Positions 51,514 to 60,819 of a stretch of DNA of 64,000 bases are shown in pieces. A program made the translations under genes and the position numbers. A model generated the notes under the pieces. That model was not told where the DNA came from, searched no databases, and was given only the letters and a program-made list of their open reading frames with translations. Position 1 is the stretch's first letter, and every line of letters begins with the position of its first letter. This stretch comes from an uncultured Eubacteriales bacterium. GTDB taxonomy: Bacteria; Bacillota; Clostridia; Christensenellales; CAG-917. The DNA is taken from assembly GCA_900545885.1 (NCBI GenBank), contig URAF01000009.1, positions 1 to 64,000 of the forward strand, written 5' to 3'.

Positions 51514-52374
51514 CTACGCTTTTTTGCGGCGTATCGCCGCTATCAGAAGGTTGATGAGCAGTATGAACACGAAAAGAACCGCCGCCGTCGCTATCAACGC
51601 TCCCCTGTGTATATCCGTCGCATAACCGAGTTCGAGAACGATATGCGAAGTCATGGTACGAACTCCGTCGAAAATCGAGTCGGGTATCTGCGTCTGATTG
51701 CCCACGACCATCGCAACAGCCATGGTTTCGCCTATGACTCTGCCGAGTCCCAGCACTATCGAGGTCAGAATTCCCGAACGCGCGGCGGGGACTTCCGTAA
51801 GAAAAACCGCTCTTTCGTGGGTTGCGCCGAGTGCGACCGCGCCTTCGTAATAAGATTTCGGAACGGCGCGCAAAGAGGTTTCGGACACCGTTATTATTGT
51901 CGGAAGTATCATAATTCCGAGAACGACAGAAGCGCTGAATATACTCATTCCCATTCCGCCGAAATTGTCGCGGACGAAAGGCACAATCACCGTGAGCCCG
52001 AAATAGCCGTACACTATGGACGGAATGCCCGCAAGAATGTTGACGAGGGGTTTCACGACTTTGTAAACGGGTTTCGGACAATAACGCGCCATAAATACCG
52101 CGCTGAGCAATCCTATCGGAACGCCGACGATAAGCGCGCCCGCCGTCACGAAACACGACCCCACAATCATAGTTCCGATGCCGAAACTCGGGATAGTGTC
52201 AGTCGGTGCCCATTTCGTGGAAAACAGAAATTGAACGAACCCTATTTCTTTTATCGCGGGGAACGCCTGCGCGAAAATGAAAATGCATATGACCAGCACG
52301 CACACGATAAACACCGCGGCTGCCAGCGCAAACACGCATTTCATAGAAATTTCTTTGAACTTTGCGACGTTCAT
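51514..52374 (-). CDS. pstC: phosphate ABC transporter permease PstC
   Basis: The 286-residue permease has six transmembrane helices. The coupling motif [25 protein letters not shown] is in the second half, with [13 protein letters not shown] before it, as is usual for PstC. I take the ATG at 52372-52374 because GGGAG lies 7 bases upstream. A start 14 codons earlier has no site. It follows pstS by 67 bases. Confidence 0.94.
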   Translation of the reverse strand: MNVAKFKEISMKCVFALAAAVFIVCVLVICIFIFAQAFPAIKEIGFVQFLFSTKWAPTDTIPSFGIGTMIVGSCFVTAGALIVGVPIGLLSAVFMARYCPKPVYKVVKPLVNILAGIPSIVYGYFGLTVIVPFVRDNFGGMGMSIFSASVVLGIMILPTIITVSETSLRAVPKSYYEGAVALGATHERAVFLTEVPAARSGILTSIVLGLGRVIGETMAVAMVVGNQTQIPDSIFDGVRTMTSHIVLELGYATDIHRGALIATAAVLFVFILLINLLIAAIRRKKA

Positions 52375-52441
52375 AATACTCCCTATTTGCCGAAGCGCGG
52401 GCCCGAAAGCCCGCACTCCGACAGATAATGCATTCTTCGGA

Positions 52442-53320
52442 TTACGCTACGTCCGCCCAGTTGCGGATTTCGCCGGTGAAAATTTGTCTGATTTGTTCGA
52501 TGGTGAGATTGTCAAGCGCGTTGTCCTTGTGGACTATGACCGCAATACCGTCCTGCGCAAGCACGAAACTTTCGAGTTGGGCAGCTTCGTTCTCTTTGAG
52601 CGCACGGGACGCCATACCGAGGTCGTAAGTGCCGGAAATCGCGTTTGTCATACCCGCGGTGGAGTCAAGGGTCTGCAATTCGATTTTGGCAATCGCGACG
52701 CCGCTCAGACTGCAATAGTTCTCGATGAGTTTTTCCATCAGAGGCGATACGGAGGAGGAGCCGCCGATGACGATGGACGCAGAAGGAGCGGTTTCGGGAG
52801 CGACGTACTGAGGAGCATTGTCCTTAACGCTGACATAACCGTTGTCGCCGATGATTTCCTGTGCCTGTGCGGAAGCAAGGTAGATAATGAAATCGGCAAG
52901 CGTATCTTTTGCATTATCCGCTTTGTAAGCAACGTTGAAAGGTCTTGCAAGCTTGTAGGTGCCGTCTTTGACGGTTGCTGCCGACGCAACCACACCCGCG
53001 ACGGACACGGCTTTCACGCTGTCGTTGAGAGAACCGAGGGAAACGTAACCTATGCCTCTTTTGTCACCCGAAACGGAAGACAGCATAACGTTGGTTTTGT
53101 CGGTGATGGCAGCACCGGAAAAAGTCTTGTCGACCTTGTTGCCGTCCGCGTCCTTTTCTTCGACCCCCGTAAGTTCTATGAACGCACTGCGGGTACCCGA
53201 ACCGGGTTCGCGGGAATAAACGTTGATTTCGTCGGTATCGGTGTTGTTGCAACCCACGGTAAGAAAACCTACCGCGCACAACATCATAATGCTGATTGCA
53301 ATGATGAAAAACTTTTTCAT
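52442..53320 (-). CDS. pstS: phosphate-binding lipoprotein PstS, permuted domain order
   Basis: The 292-residue lipoprotein has a signal peptide ending TVGC (Cys24). It binds phosphate outside the membrane for PstCAB. The order of its parts is unusual. The block SREPGSGTR (36-44), which in ordinary PstS is in the middle, comes first with its usual following region (GIGYVSLGSLNDSVKA to GTYKLARPF). The block that normally opens the mature protein, GGSSSVSP (186-193), comes second and runs to the C-terminus (TYDLGMASRALKENE, IRQIFTGEIRNWADV). All phosphate-contacting blocks seem to be present. The ATG at 53318-53320 has AAAGGAG upstream. Confidence 0.9.
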   Translation of the reverse strand: MKKFFIIAISIMMLCAVGFLTVGCNNTDTDEINVYSREPGSGTRSAFIELTGVEEKDADGNKVDKTFSGAAITDKTNVMLSSVSGDKRGIGYVSLGSLNDSVKAVSVAGVVASAATVKDGTYKLARPFNVAYKADNAKDTLADFIIYLASAQAQEIIGDNGYVSVKDNAPQYVAPETAPSASIVIGGSSSVSPLMEKLIENYCSLSGVAIAKIELQTLDSTAGMTNAISGTYDLGMASRALKENEAAQLESFVLAQDGIAVIVHKDNALDNLTIEQIRQIFTGEIRNWADVA

Positions 53321-53348
53321 ACGAATTCTCCTTTGAGTTTCTGACTGC

Positions 53349-53425
53349 AATATAGCGCGGAGTTTTAACAGAATTTTGATATCGTGTCACAAATTTGTCT
53401 TTTACAAAATTGCTACAATTCCTGA
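53349..53425 (-). promoter_or_regulatory. possible pst promoter region
   Basis: An A+T-rich stretch holds a TATATT -10 candidate (minus strand, 53349-53354) and a 10-bp palindrome ACAAATTTGT (53389-53398). PhoB/PhoP-type boxes would be expected here, but I cannot define them by eye. Confidence 0.35.
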
Positions 53426-53616
53426 CACGGTTTTACAATTCCGCCCTCGGAGTCATTGTCAAAATGCCGCCGCAACACCCGCGAAATTACTTTTTCCGCC
53501 CTTTTCGTTACGATTTGTTGATTTATAAAAGCTATTAGAAGCAGATACGGTATAAAACAAATAAAACCGATGATAACAAAGACGGCGACAAACGGATAAT
53601 TTGCAAATTTGTGCAA

Positions 53617-53643
53617 AAAAAGAGCCTTACACGGGCTCTTTTT
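53617..53643 (-). terminator. terminator of the membrane-bound XRE regulator gene
   Basis: A 10-bp stem AAAAAGAGCC/GGCTCTTTTT with a 7-base loop; the 3' arm runs into further T on the minus strand. Confidence 0.85.
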
Positions 53644-53702
53644 CGTTTTTTCTCTCGTTTATTCTTGTTTCGGCAAGTTCAGGCGAATGATTTGTTGTTT
53701 CG

Positions 53703-54200
53703 TTATGCGGTCATTTGAAGCACGGCGCCCACAGACACCGCGATAAATATCGCCGCCAGCACTATTTTGGAAATTATGAACGCGGCAAGATTGTTTCTTT
53801 CTTCGCGGCGTTTATAGGCGGGTTTTGCCAGAATGCCGAAAACCACGTAGGACAACGAGCCGACCAGTGCGCCGATAAGCAGATACTCGATTTTCAAAAG
53901 CCACGTAAGCAACGCAAACAACATTGTCACGCCGAGCGCAACTACCGCGCAAACGTAAAACTTTTTGGCGCGTTTTTCGTCAAGCAAACGGGTGTTGGTC
54001 ACGTCGTCGTCCGAAATCAGGTCGTCGACAGGCACGCCGAACAGTTCGGAAACGGTTTTCAACGTGTCGATTGCGGGATAGCCTTTGTCCGTTTCCCATT
54101 TGGAAACCGCCGTGCGCGTGACGTACAGCCTTTCTGCAAGTTCTTCCTGCGTCATCTGATTGTCCTGACGCAACTTTTTCAATTTTTGACCGAAAGTCAT
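53703..54200 (-). CDS. XRE-family regulator with three C-terminal membrane helices
   Basis: The 165-residue protein has a helix-turn-helix at residues 1-60 (FGQKLKKLRQDNQMTQEELAERLYVTRTAVSKWETDKG) and three hydrophobic helices at about 83-100, 103-122 and 140-160. Such membrane-tethered regulators are common in Bacillota, often next to the membrane genes they control. I take the ATG at 54198-54200 because GGAGG lies upstream. A start 24 codons earlier has no site. It is monocistronic, with a promoter candidate and terminator. Confidence 0.87.
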   Translation of the reverse strand: MTFGQKLKKLRQDNQMTQEELAERLYVTRTAVSKWETDKGYPAIDTLKTVSELFGVPVDDLISDDDVTNTRLLDEKRAKKFYVCAVVALGVTMLFALLTWLLKIEYLLIGALVGSLSYVVFGILAKPAYKRREERNNLAAFIISKIVLAAIFIAVSVGAVLQMTA

Positions 54201-54218
54201 ATTTCGCCTCCGACAAAA

Positions 54219-54247
54219 ACAATACGCCGTAAGCGACGAAAAGTCAC
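54219..54247 (-). promoter_or_regulatory. candidate promoter of the XRE membrane regulator gene
   Basis: On the minus strand GTGACT (54242-54247), a 17-bp spacer and TATTGT (54219-54224). Each hexamer matches four of six consensus bases. Confidence 0.4.
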
Positions 54248-54299
54248 GACACTTTCCGTCACATCGGCGCATTCCGACAAAATATGTCGGGAAAATCTT

Positions 54300-56087
54300 T
54301 TATTCTTGCGGCAATCGGTCGTCTGCGTGTTTTGTATCGCCGAAAAGAACAACCGCCTGCGAGTTGCCTTTACGCACGTCTTCGGGACGGCAACCGAGTT
54401 CTTCCGCAAGAATTTTTATGACAAGCGGAGAACAGAAACCTCCCTGACATCTTCCCATACCGGGGCGCACACGTCTTTTCACCGCGTCAACTGTGAGAAC
54501 GGGAACGGGAGAACGTACGGCGTCTAGGATTTCACCCTTGCTGACTTCTTCGCACCTGCACACGATTTCGCCGTAGTCGGGGTTACTTTTAATGAGCGCG
54601 TCGCGTTCCTCATCCGTCATTTCCTTCGGGTGCGGGTGGCGCTTGCGCACGGGATTGAAGTTCTCGTTTTTCTCCACCTTGCCGAACTTCGACAGATACT
54701 CAACCGCCCACTTGGCAAGGTCCTGCGCAATGGCGGGTGCGGCGGTGATACCCGGTGACTGTATGCCCGCGGCTTCGAGAATGTTTTCCGTATACACGCC
54801 TTTACGCACGTGGAAATCTTCTTCGTAAGTCGGCGCGCGCACGCCCGAGAAATATGCGATGACGTCGTCCTTTCCTATCTTCTCGGATACACGGCTCTGC
54901 GCCGTCATAATCATATCGAAGGTTTCGGCGTTGGTCGTCGTATCCTCGCGGTCGGGTGTTTCCGTGGCGTCGGGACCGACAATCATATTTCCGTCAACTG
55001 TATGAATGCTTCCTATGCCTTTTGTATGGCTGCCGAGCGCGGCGATTATACCCTTTATGCCTTTGTGCGCGGCGTGCTCTTCACCGGGGAGCGGAGGCGG
55101 AACGGTAATCGGCGATTTCGCCATACTGGTGACGACGTACTTGCCCGCCTTTTTGTCGAGAATTATATCCGTTCCCTTGCGCGGATGAATGCTGAAAGTC
55201 CTGTCGCCTGCCATGTCCGCAATTACGTCGGAATACACTCCCGCGGCGTTTATCACGAGTCTCGGACGGATAATCCCCCTGTTTGTGTAAACTTCGAGGA
55301 TTTTGCCGTCTTCCGTTTTCATTCCCGTAACCTGCGTGTCAAGACAGATTTTCGCGCCGTTTTCCGCGGCGTTCTCCGCAAGCGCAACCGTCATTTTGTA
55401 CGGGCTGGTAATTCCGCCCGTCGGCATATACAGCCCGCCATACGCCCACGACGGAGCGTAAGGTTCGACGGAAAGAAGCTCTTTCCGTTTCATAAACTTT
55501 ACGCCGCGGATATCCAGTCTTTTGGCGTTGAGCGCGAGTATATCGCAAAGCAGTTTCTCCCACCGTTTGCCGATGAGCAATACCTGCCCTTTCTGTTCGA
55601 ACGGGACGTCCAGGTCGCGGCAAAGGTCCGCATACATTGCGTTGCCGCGGTGATTGTAGATGTGTTTCTGCGAAGTCGGCGAATAGTTTATGCCGACGTG
55701 CACGACGCCGCCGTTTCTGGACGACCCGCCGAGGGCTACGTCGTAGCCGCGCTCGACTAGCATTACGTCGACTTTCCACCGCGCCATTTCGCGCGCCGCG
55801 GCGCAACCGACTATACCGCCGCCTATGATGAGAACGTCGGGCGTCGCTCCGTCGTACGCTTTGTCCGTAAACGCGGGTTCGGGGATTTTCTGCTCGTAGC
55901 CGCGCAGTTTGATTATGTTGACAACGCCGATGTACTTTTTCTTGTCGACGGCAAGTTTTCCCGCCTTGACTATGGTTTTCCACTCGTCGGCTTCGCCCGT
56001 CAGAACTATACAACCCCTGTCTTCGTTGACTTCGACGTCGGGCGCTATCTGTTTTATCTGTTTGCGTTTTTTATCAAGTGAGCTCAT
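54300..56087 (-). CDS. FAD-dependent oxidoreductase with BON-like N-terminus and C-terminal [2Fe-2S] domain
   Basis: The 595-residue protein joins three parts. Residues 8-63 resemble a BON domain (GCIVLTGEADEW and GVVNIIKLRG). Residues 83-480 are a DAO/GlpA-type FAD domain with GGGIVG at 89-94 and GSSRNGGVVHVGINY. Residues 505-575 form a BFD-like [2Fe-2S] domain with C510-x-C512 and C547-x4-C552. The middle and C-terminal parts match NAD(P)/FAD oxidoreductases annotated as glycerol-3-phosphate dehydrogenases; the true substrate is not certain. It starts inside the end of the upstream kinase gene (ATGA overlap), so the two act or are made together. Confidence 0.85.
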   Translation of the reverse strand: MSSLDKKRKQIKQIAPDVEVNEDRGCIVLTGEADEWKTIVKAGKLAVDKKKYIGVVNIIKLRGYEQKIPEPAFTDKAYDGATPDVLIIGGGIVGCAAAREMARWKVDVMLVERGYDVALGGSSRNGGVVHVGINYSPTSQKHIYNHRGNAMYADLCRDLDVPFEQKGQVLLIGKRWEKLLCDILALNAKRLDIRGVKFMKRKELLSVEPYAPSWAYGGLYMPTGGITSPYKMTVALAENAAENGAKICLDTQVTGMKTEDGKILEVYTNRGIIRPRLVINAAGVYSDVIADMAGDRTFSIHPRKGTDIILDKKAGKYVVTSMAKSPITVPPPLPGEEHAAHKGIKGIIAALGSHTKGIGSIHTVDGNMIVGPDATETPDREDTTTNAETFDMIMTAQSRVSEKIGKDDVIAYFSGVRAPTYEEDFHVRKGVYTENILEAAGIQSPGITAAPAIAQDLAKWAVEYLSKFGKVEKNENFNPVRKRHPHPKEMTDEERDALIKSNPDYGEIVCRCEEVSKGEILDAVRSPVPVLTVDAVKRRVRPGMGRCQGGFCSPLVIKILAEELGCRPEDVRKGNSQAVVLFGDTKHADDRLPQE

Positions 56088-56932
56088 TTGCCGATGTCTT
56101 CCGTAAGTCTTTTGATTTCTCCCTCGATATAGGGTTTTTCGCTGTCAATGTTCCAAAGCCCGAGGCGGATTATCAACGCGACGATTTTCCACCTGTCGAC
56201 TTCTTCCTGTTTCATTCCCGTGGCTTTGAAATAGTGTTTCATAAATCCGCGGTAAAGGTAGTTGCGCACCGCAGAGTAAAACGCAAGCTGCAATTTCGAC
56301 GAACCCGGGAAAAGTTCCGCGTCGTGAAGAAGGAACTGCATCATCGCGACTTCCGCGGCGGGTTGACCTTTTGCCGCGGTCATCCAGTCGATGACGACGG
56401 CGTTTTTGCCGTCCATGAGAATGTTCTCGGTGTGAAAATCCATGTGCAGGAAAGTATCTCCCGCAGGCAGAGCCGCAAGATAGCCGCGGATTTTTTCCTT
56501 CTCTGCGGAACTCAGAAAACCGAACTGTTCGGCGTCCAGACACGCCGCCGCCTTATCCCTTATGTCGGGAAGGTTGTTGCTGTGATGCTTTTGAAGTTTT
56601 ATATGCTGTGCAGCAAGAGTTTTGGGTGCCGTAAACAGTAAAAACGGATTTTTCTCGGGCGTTTTGGTCATGGGAATGCCCTTGACTTTTCCGATGACAA
56701 TACCGAAACGGTTGCCGCACCTTACTTTCTCGTAACACTTCATCGGCGTGCAACCGCATTTGTACGCTTCGGCCGTGTTCAGATATTCGAGGTCGACGTC
56801 AGCTTCGGGAAAGCCCTCGAAATACAGTTTGAGAACCTTGTCTTCTCCCAAAGGATAGACCTCTGCGGAGCGTCCGCGCTGCGACGGAGAGCCTTCGGGA
56901 AGTTTGATTTGTTTACATTCGATGCCGCTCAT
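56084..56932 (-). CDS. aminoglycoside-phosphotransferase-family (APH) kinase
   Basis: The 282-residue protein has the APH catalytic loop HMDFHTEN (163-170, catalytic D165, metal ligand N170) and the metal-binding D182 in VIDW. An N-terminal lobe is marked by VLKLYF and GIVIGKVKGIPM. The family phosphorylates small molecules such as sugars, choline or antibiotics. Nothing here points to drug resistance. Overlap with a glycerol-3-phosphate-dehydrogenase-like oxidoreductase suggests a kinase-then-oxidation step on a polyol or sugar alcohol (inference). It opens the two-gene unit. Confidence 0.85.
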   Translation of the reverse strand: MSGIECKQIKLPEGSPSQRGRSAEVYPLGEDKVLKLYFEGFPEADVDLEYLNTAEAYKCGCTPMKCYEKVRCGNRFGIVIGKVKGIPMTKTPEKNPFLLFTAPKTLAAQHIKLQKHHSNNLPDIRDKAAACLDAEQFGFLSSAEKEKIRGYLAALPAGDTFLHMDFHTENILMDGKNAVVIDWMTAAKGQPAAEVAMMQFLLHDAELFPGSSKLQLAFYSAVRNYLYRGFMKHYFKATGMKQEEVDRWKIVALIIRLGLWNIDSEKPYIEGEIKRLTEDIGK

Positions 56933-56989
56933 AATTTACCCCCTTTGGCAGAATTCGATTGTATATTCGGCAAGACACCGTCCTACCTT

Positions 56990-57331
56990 CTATTGCCCGA
57001 AAATAGCGCGCACCACAGCGACAAACGACTCTCCTATCGCAATTGCCACGGCGATGTAAAGTTCACCGAGAATGAGTACGAGTACGGAAATCAACGCGAA
57101 TATCGGAAAGAAGACTACGAAATACCAATGTTTTGTTTTGTGTCTGTAAGCAAACATTGCTATCGTGCTTCCAAGTCCGCCCATAAGAAACGCCACAATG
57201 AAAAGCACCGCTTCGGGAATGCGTCTTTGCTCCCTCTGCGCTCTTTTTTTGTCCGCGCGCATAAGCAAAAATCCCGCCGTGTTCATAACGACGAAAACAA
57301 TGGGAATGATTGCAAAATACCATCCGTACAT
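56990..57331 (-). CDS. DUF1294 membrane protein
   Basis: The 113-residue protein has three or four hydrophobic helices and the DUF1294 pattern: MRADKKRAQREQRRIPE (residues 24-40), then MGGLGSTIAMFAYRHKTKHWYF. The function of the family is unknown. It has a promoter candidate at 57483-57510, which would give a leader of about 145 bases in which I see nothing special. Confidence 0.85.
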   Translation of the reverse strand: MYGWYFAIIPIVFVVMNTAGFLLMRADKKRAQREQRRIPEAVLFIVAFLMGGLGSTIAMFAYRHKTKHWYFVVFFPIFALISVLVLILGELYIAVAIAIGESFVAVVRAIFGQ

Positions 57332-57482
57332 TTATTCTCCCCTGCGCGTTTACGACGCATACTCCGACAAAACCGCGCAAACCAATCTTTATTGACGTTT
57401 TTCGACAGCTAAAATACAGATTTGGGCAAAACCGAAAGAATGGTAGCTCATTGCTCAAAACCGTGCAAACGTTGTCACGTAT

Positions 57483-57510
57483 ATTGTAGCACAATTTTTC
57501 GCAGTTGCAA
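57483..57510 (-). promoter_or_regulatory. promoter of the DUF1294 gene
   Basis: On the minus strand TTGCAA (57505-57510), a 16-bp spacer and TACAAT (57483-57488), just after the end of the ABC permease gene. Confidence 0.65.
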
Positions 57511-57516
57511 ATCCGC

Positions 57517-60069
57517 TTATTCCGTCATGAGTCCGTTGGAACGTCTGAACTCCGCCGTCTTTCCCGCGCGTATAAGGTTGACTGACGACGCCAACATCCA
57601 GAAAAAGAATGTCAACGCCGCACACACTAGACAAATCCAAAGTATCTGCATATCAAAGGGCGTGCGCGGAAGATATCTTGACACCAGCCTTGCCATCGCG
57701 GGGACGGTCTGGTTTGCGCCGAGGCACACCAACAGCCCGCCGGCAAATCCCGTCAGGGACAGTATGCCGCCCTCCACCGCCGCCATTTTCATTACTCCGC
57801 CGCCCGTCATGCCTGCTAGCCTGTAAACTTCTATTTCTTTTTTTCGCTCCGACGCCGTTATGCTGATTAAATTTACAAGCCCGATGACCGCCACTCCTAA
57901 AATCAAATAGACGAAAACGTTAAGTATTATTCCGTATGCATCGCCACCCTTGTCGGGTGAAAAATAGTTAGCGCTTCTGAACAGCGTTTCGGTGTCCGTG
58001 TTCGTGGTTTCGGCAAGTTGCGTGTACGCATTTTCGTCGCCGCGCAACAGGAAGTTGGCGGTCGCTTCCACCTTGTTGCCCGCAGTCGTATAATACTCGT
58101 CCGCGCGAATGTACATTATGTAATCCCACGCGGTAAAGGTATAATCTATCCCCACTATTTCAAACTCACAATCTACGGGTGCGTTGTCGTAAGGCTTTAT
58201 GAAATACAGTTGAAGTTTGTCGCCTATCGAAAGGTCGTATTTCCGCATCAGATAATACGACACCACCAACGGGTGTTCCGCAGCATCGAACCTTGCAGCA
58301 AGTTCGGGTGTATAGGAATCCGAAACAAACCGAAGTGCGCTCCCGTCGTTCAGCATATTGCAGGATACGAACTCTCCCATCAATTCCCCGTTTTGCCCGA
58401 AATTGGACAAAGAAAGCGAAAGATACCAGCATCCCTCGTCCACGCCGTCGGTTGCAACGTAAGTGTCCAACATTTCGTCGTAACTTTCCTTGTCGCTTTT
58501 TATCGTCGTAACAACGTAATCTCCTTCATACCGTCTGTCCGAGTGCAACGAAGTTATGTTTACCACGCCGAGAAGACTTACCGTCAGAAAAATCATGGAC
58601 GACAGCAAAACCGCCATAGACGACACGGTTGCGACCGAACCGTTGCGCGGCATCGAGTATGCCGCGATAACGGGTTCTTTTCTGCCCGCGACAATGGCTG
58701 TCAGATTGCAAATTCCCTTCAATATCCAAGGCACGCAGACAACTGCGGCAAACACCGTTGTAACGATAAAAACTATCATCATCGGCAAAAGAAGCTCCTC
58801 GTCCACCACAAACAAGGAAATAAACACACCGACAAAAGCCGCAAATGAGATGAGCGCAAGCCACCACGGATAGCGTCTGGCGTGTTTTGCCGAGCCGGAC
58901 ATCAGGTTGTGCACGGACTTCGCGCTTACACGCGCGGCAGGAACGGCACACGCCGCAAGCGTAATAAAGAACGTAAGCGCGGCAGTTGCGAAATATTTTG
59001 CCGCAGGCACGACAATGGAAATCATACACGCATTTTCCGACACAAGCGATTCTATGATTTTTATCATCAGCGTGCCGAATCCGAGTCCGACCAGACTCCC
59101 GACAAGCGCGTATACCGCGGCTTCCGCAAGCATTATCAACCAACTTTGAAAAGGAGTTGCTCCTGCGGCTTTGAACTTTACCATTTCGTCGGAACGGTTG
59201 CGTGCTATCACCGAATAGGAAAAATACAGTAACACCGCCATGAGCACCGCCACCACCGCAACCGCGATTGTAAGAATGTCCATACTACCTGATACGGAAT
59301 CTTCTATCATCGCTTCCGTCGCGCCTTCGTCTACGCTTATTACTACCTTCTGCGAAAATGTCCTTTCGATTTCACTCGCGATAAACTCTTTTACGTAAAA
59401 GTCGCCCTCGAATTTACTGCTATCGGCGCAATAGAAATATATTCTGTTTAACGGTTCGGCAAGCCCGGGAATCTCATCGTAATCCAGCGTAACAGAGACC
59501 TTATTCGCATTGTAATATAACCCCTTGTTATCTGCAATCGCCGTTATCTGAACATCGATTCCGCCATTCTCGAACACCCATCTCGTACCTTTTTCGGGTT
59601 CAATATGGAACACGTTGCCGATTTTGAGTTCCATTCGGTCTGCGAAATCACGCGACACGGTTGCACTCGGCAATCCCGTATCGTTGTCGCAGGTCTTCAT
59701 AATCTCGACAAGCGGCATATCTTTCATCTTTTCGTAGTCTTTGACAAAATAGAAAACGGCATTGATGGAAGAATCGTCCGTAAAAGCCGATGCGTGGTAC
59801 TCGAACATTCCTATGTATTCTTCGATATATTCCGAATGCTCTTCCGCAAAACCGTCAATCTGTTCTTCGTCGGCTGTTGTGGTTATCAATACGTCCGCTC
59901 CGCAGAAAACCGCGCCCGCCCATTGTTCCGCGGTCTGCAAAAACATGGATTTTATGGAAAACGCAGTCAAAAGGCAAGCCGTTATCACGATTGCCGAAAC
60001 CAACAGCATAAACGACTGCAACGGATTTTTGAATATGCTTCGAAGAGTGTGTCTGAAAATTATGTTCAT
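57517..60069 (-). CDS. ABC transporter permease, FtsX/MacB type
   Basis: The 850-residue permease has an N-terminal transmembrane helix (about 15-40), a large extracellular domain, and a first FtsX core of three helices (about 255-400). Another helix pair follows near residues 405-460, then a second extracellular domain, and last a final FtsX core of three helices (about 710-840). The duplicated arrangement is that of Gram-positive exporters for peptides or lipids such as BceB and LolC-like proteins. It overlaps the upstream ATPase gene by 4 bases. No two-component system sits beside it, so a peptide-sensing role cannot be claimed. Confidence 0.9.
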   Translation of the reverse strand: MNIIFRHTLRSIFKNPLQSFMLLVSAIVITACLLTAFSIKSMFLQTAEQWAGAVFCGADVLITTTADEEQIDGFAEEHSEYIEEYIGMFEYHASAFTDDSSINAVFYFVKDYEKMKDMPLVEIMKTCDNDTGLPSATVSRDFADRMELKIGNVFHIEPEKGTRWVFENGGIDVQITAIADNKGLYYNANKVSVTLDYDEIPGLAEPLNRIYFYCADSSKFEGDFYVKEFIASEIERTFSQKVVISVDEGATEAMIEDSVSGSMDILTIAVAVVAVLMAVLLYFSYSVIARNRSDEMVKFKAAGATPFQSWLIMLAEAAVYALVGSLVGLGFGTLMIKIIESLVSENACMISIVVPAAKYFATAALTFFITLAACAVPAARVSAKSVHNLMSGSAKHARRYPWWLALISFAAFVGVFISLFVVDEELLLPMMIVFIVTTVFAAVVCVPWILKGICNLTAIVAGRKEPVIAAYSMPRNGSVATVSSMAVLLSSMIFLTVSLLGVVNITSLHSDRRYEGDYVVTTIKSDKESYDEMLDTYVATDGVDEGCWYLSLSLSNFGQNGELMGEFVSCNMLNDGSALRFVSDSYTPELAARFDAAEHPLVVSYYLMRKYDLSIGDKLQLYFIKPYDNAPVDCEFEIVGIDYTFTAWDYIMYIRADEYYTTAGNKVEATANFLLRGDENAYTQLAETTNTDTETLFRSANYFSPDKGGDAYGIILNVFVYLILGVAVIGLVNLISITASERKKEIEVYRLAGMTGGGVMKMAAVEGGILSLTGFAGGLLVCLGANQTVPAMARLVSRYLPRTPFDMQILWICLVCAALTFFFWMLASSVNLIRAGKTAEFRRSNGLMTE

Positions 60070-60758
60070 AGTCCGACGCGCTCCGCAACAGGGTTATCGG
60101 AAAGGATTTTGCCGTCCTTTATCGTGATTGTTCTCGTGCCGCACGCCGCATTCTGTTCGCTGTGCGTAACCTGAATTACGGTCGTTCCGTATTCTTCGTT
60201 GACGCGGCGGAGCAACTTCATGATTTCTTCGGAGTTGCGACTGTCGAGATTGCCCGTCGGTTCGTCGAGAAAAATAACTTCGGGATTGAATATAAGTCCC
60301 CTTGCAATAGCCGTTCTCTGTTGCTCGCCGCCCGACAATTTGGACGGCAGAAAATTCCGCCGCTCGGAAAGACCCATAAGGTCGAGCAATGCGTCGAGTT
60401 TTTCGGACACGGACTTCTTGCGTCTGCCCGCTAGAAATACGGGCACAAGTATGTTCTGTTCAACCGTAAGATAAGGAGCGAGATTGAAAAACTGAAAAAC
60501 GAAACTGATTTTCGTTCTGCGCAAAACGGCAAGCTGTTTTTCGCGCATTGCTGTGATTTCCGCGCCGTCTATGAAAACTTTGCCCGCCGTCGGACGCTCT
60601 ATGCCGCCCATTATGGAAAGCAAAGTCGTTTTACCGCTGCCCGACGCGCCGAGTACGGACAGAAACTCTCCCTTTTCGACGCCGAACGAAATGCCGTCGA
60701 GCACTTTGGTACTGCCGTCGTAACAATGCGAAACCCCGCACACCTCTATAAAGCTCAT
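60066..60758 (-). CDS. ABC transporter ATP-binding protein, MacB/LolD type
   Basis: The 230-residue ATPase has Walker A GASGSGKTT (residues 36-44), signature LSGGEQQRTAIARG, Walker B VIFLDEPTGNLDS and the His switch in VTHSEQ. The GNLDS ending of Walker B is typical for the MacB/LolD/FtsE group. It drives the FtsX-type permease encoded next. Its promoter has a TATAAT -10 and it has GAGAGGAAATT before the ATG. Confidence 0.93.
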   Translation of the reverse strand: MSFIEVCGVSHCYDGSTKVLDGISFGVEKGEFLSVLGASGSGKTTLLSIMGGIERPTAGKVFIDGAEITAMREKQLAVLRRTKISFVFQFFNLAPYLTVEQNILVPVFLAGRRKKSVSEKLDALLDLMGLSERRNFLPSKLSGGEQQRTAIARGLIFNPEVIFLDEPTGNLDSRNSEEIMKLLRRVNEEYGTTVIQVTHSEQNAACGTRTITIKDGKILSDNPVAERVGL

Positions 60759-60790
60759 AATTTCCTCTCTTAATCAACTCTCTTCAATAA

Positions 60791-60819
60791 ATTATAATAT
60801 CTATATATCCGAAAATCAA
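60791..60819 (-). promoter_or_regulatory. promoter of the ABC exporter operon
   Basis: On the minus strand TTGATT (60814-60819), a 17-bp spacer and TATAAT (60791-60796). Confidence 0.75.

Noticed and set aside
49838..52156. A 772-codon leftward frame spanning pstB, pstA and part of pstC
   Set aside because: Only the pstB part is real. The upstream two thirds is Arg/Ser-rich shadow translation of pstA and pstC, and pstB has its own ATG with a ribosome site.
53413..53616. A 67-codon leftward frame with one hydrophobic helix between pstS and the XRE regulator
   Set aside because: It would start at TTG inside the terminator of the upstream gene and has no ribosome site.
56084..56932. An aminoglycoside resistance gene
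   Set aside because: It has only the general APH kinase motifs. Coupling to an oxidoreductase points to metabolism, and nothing indicates mobile resistance context.
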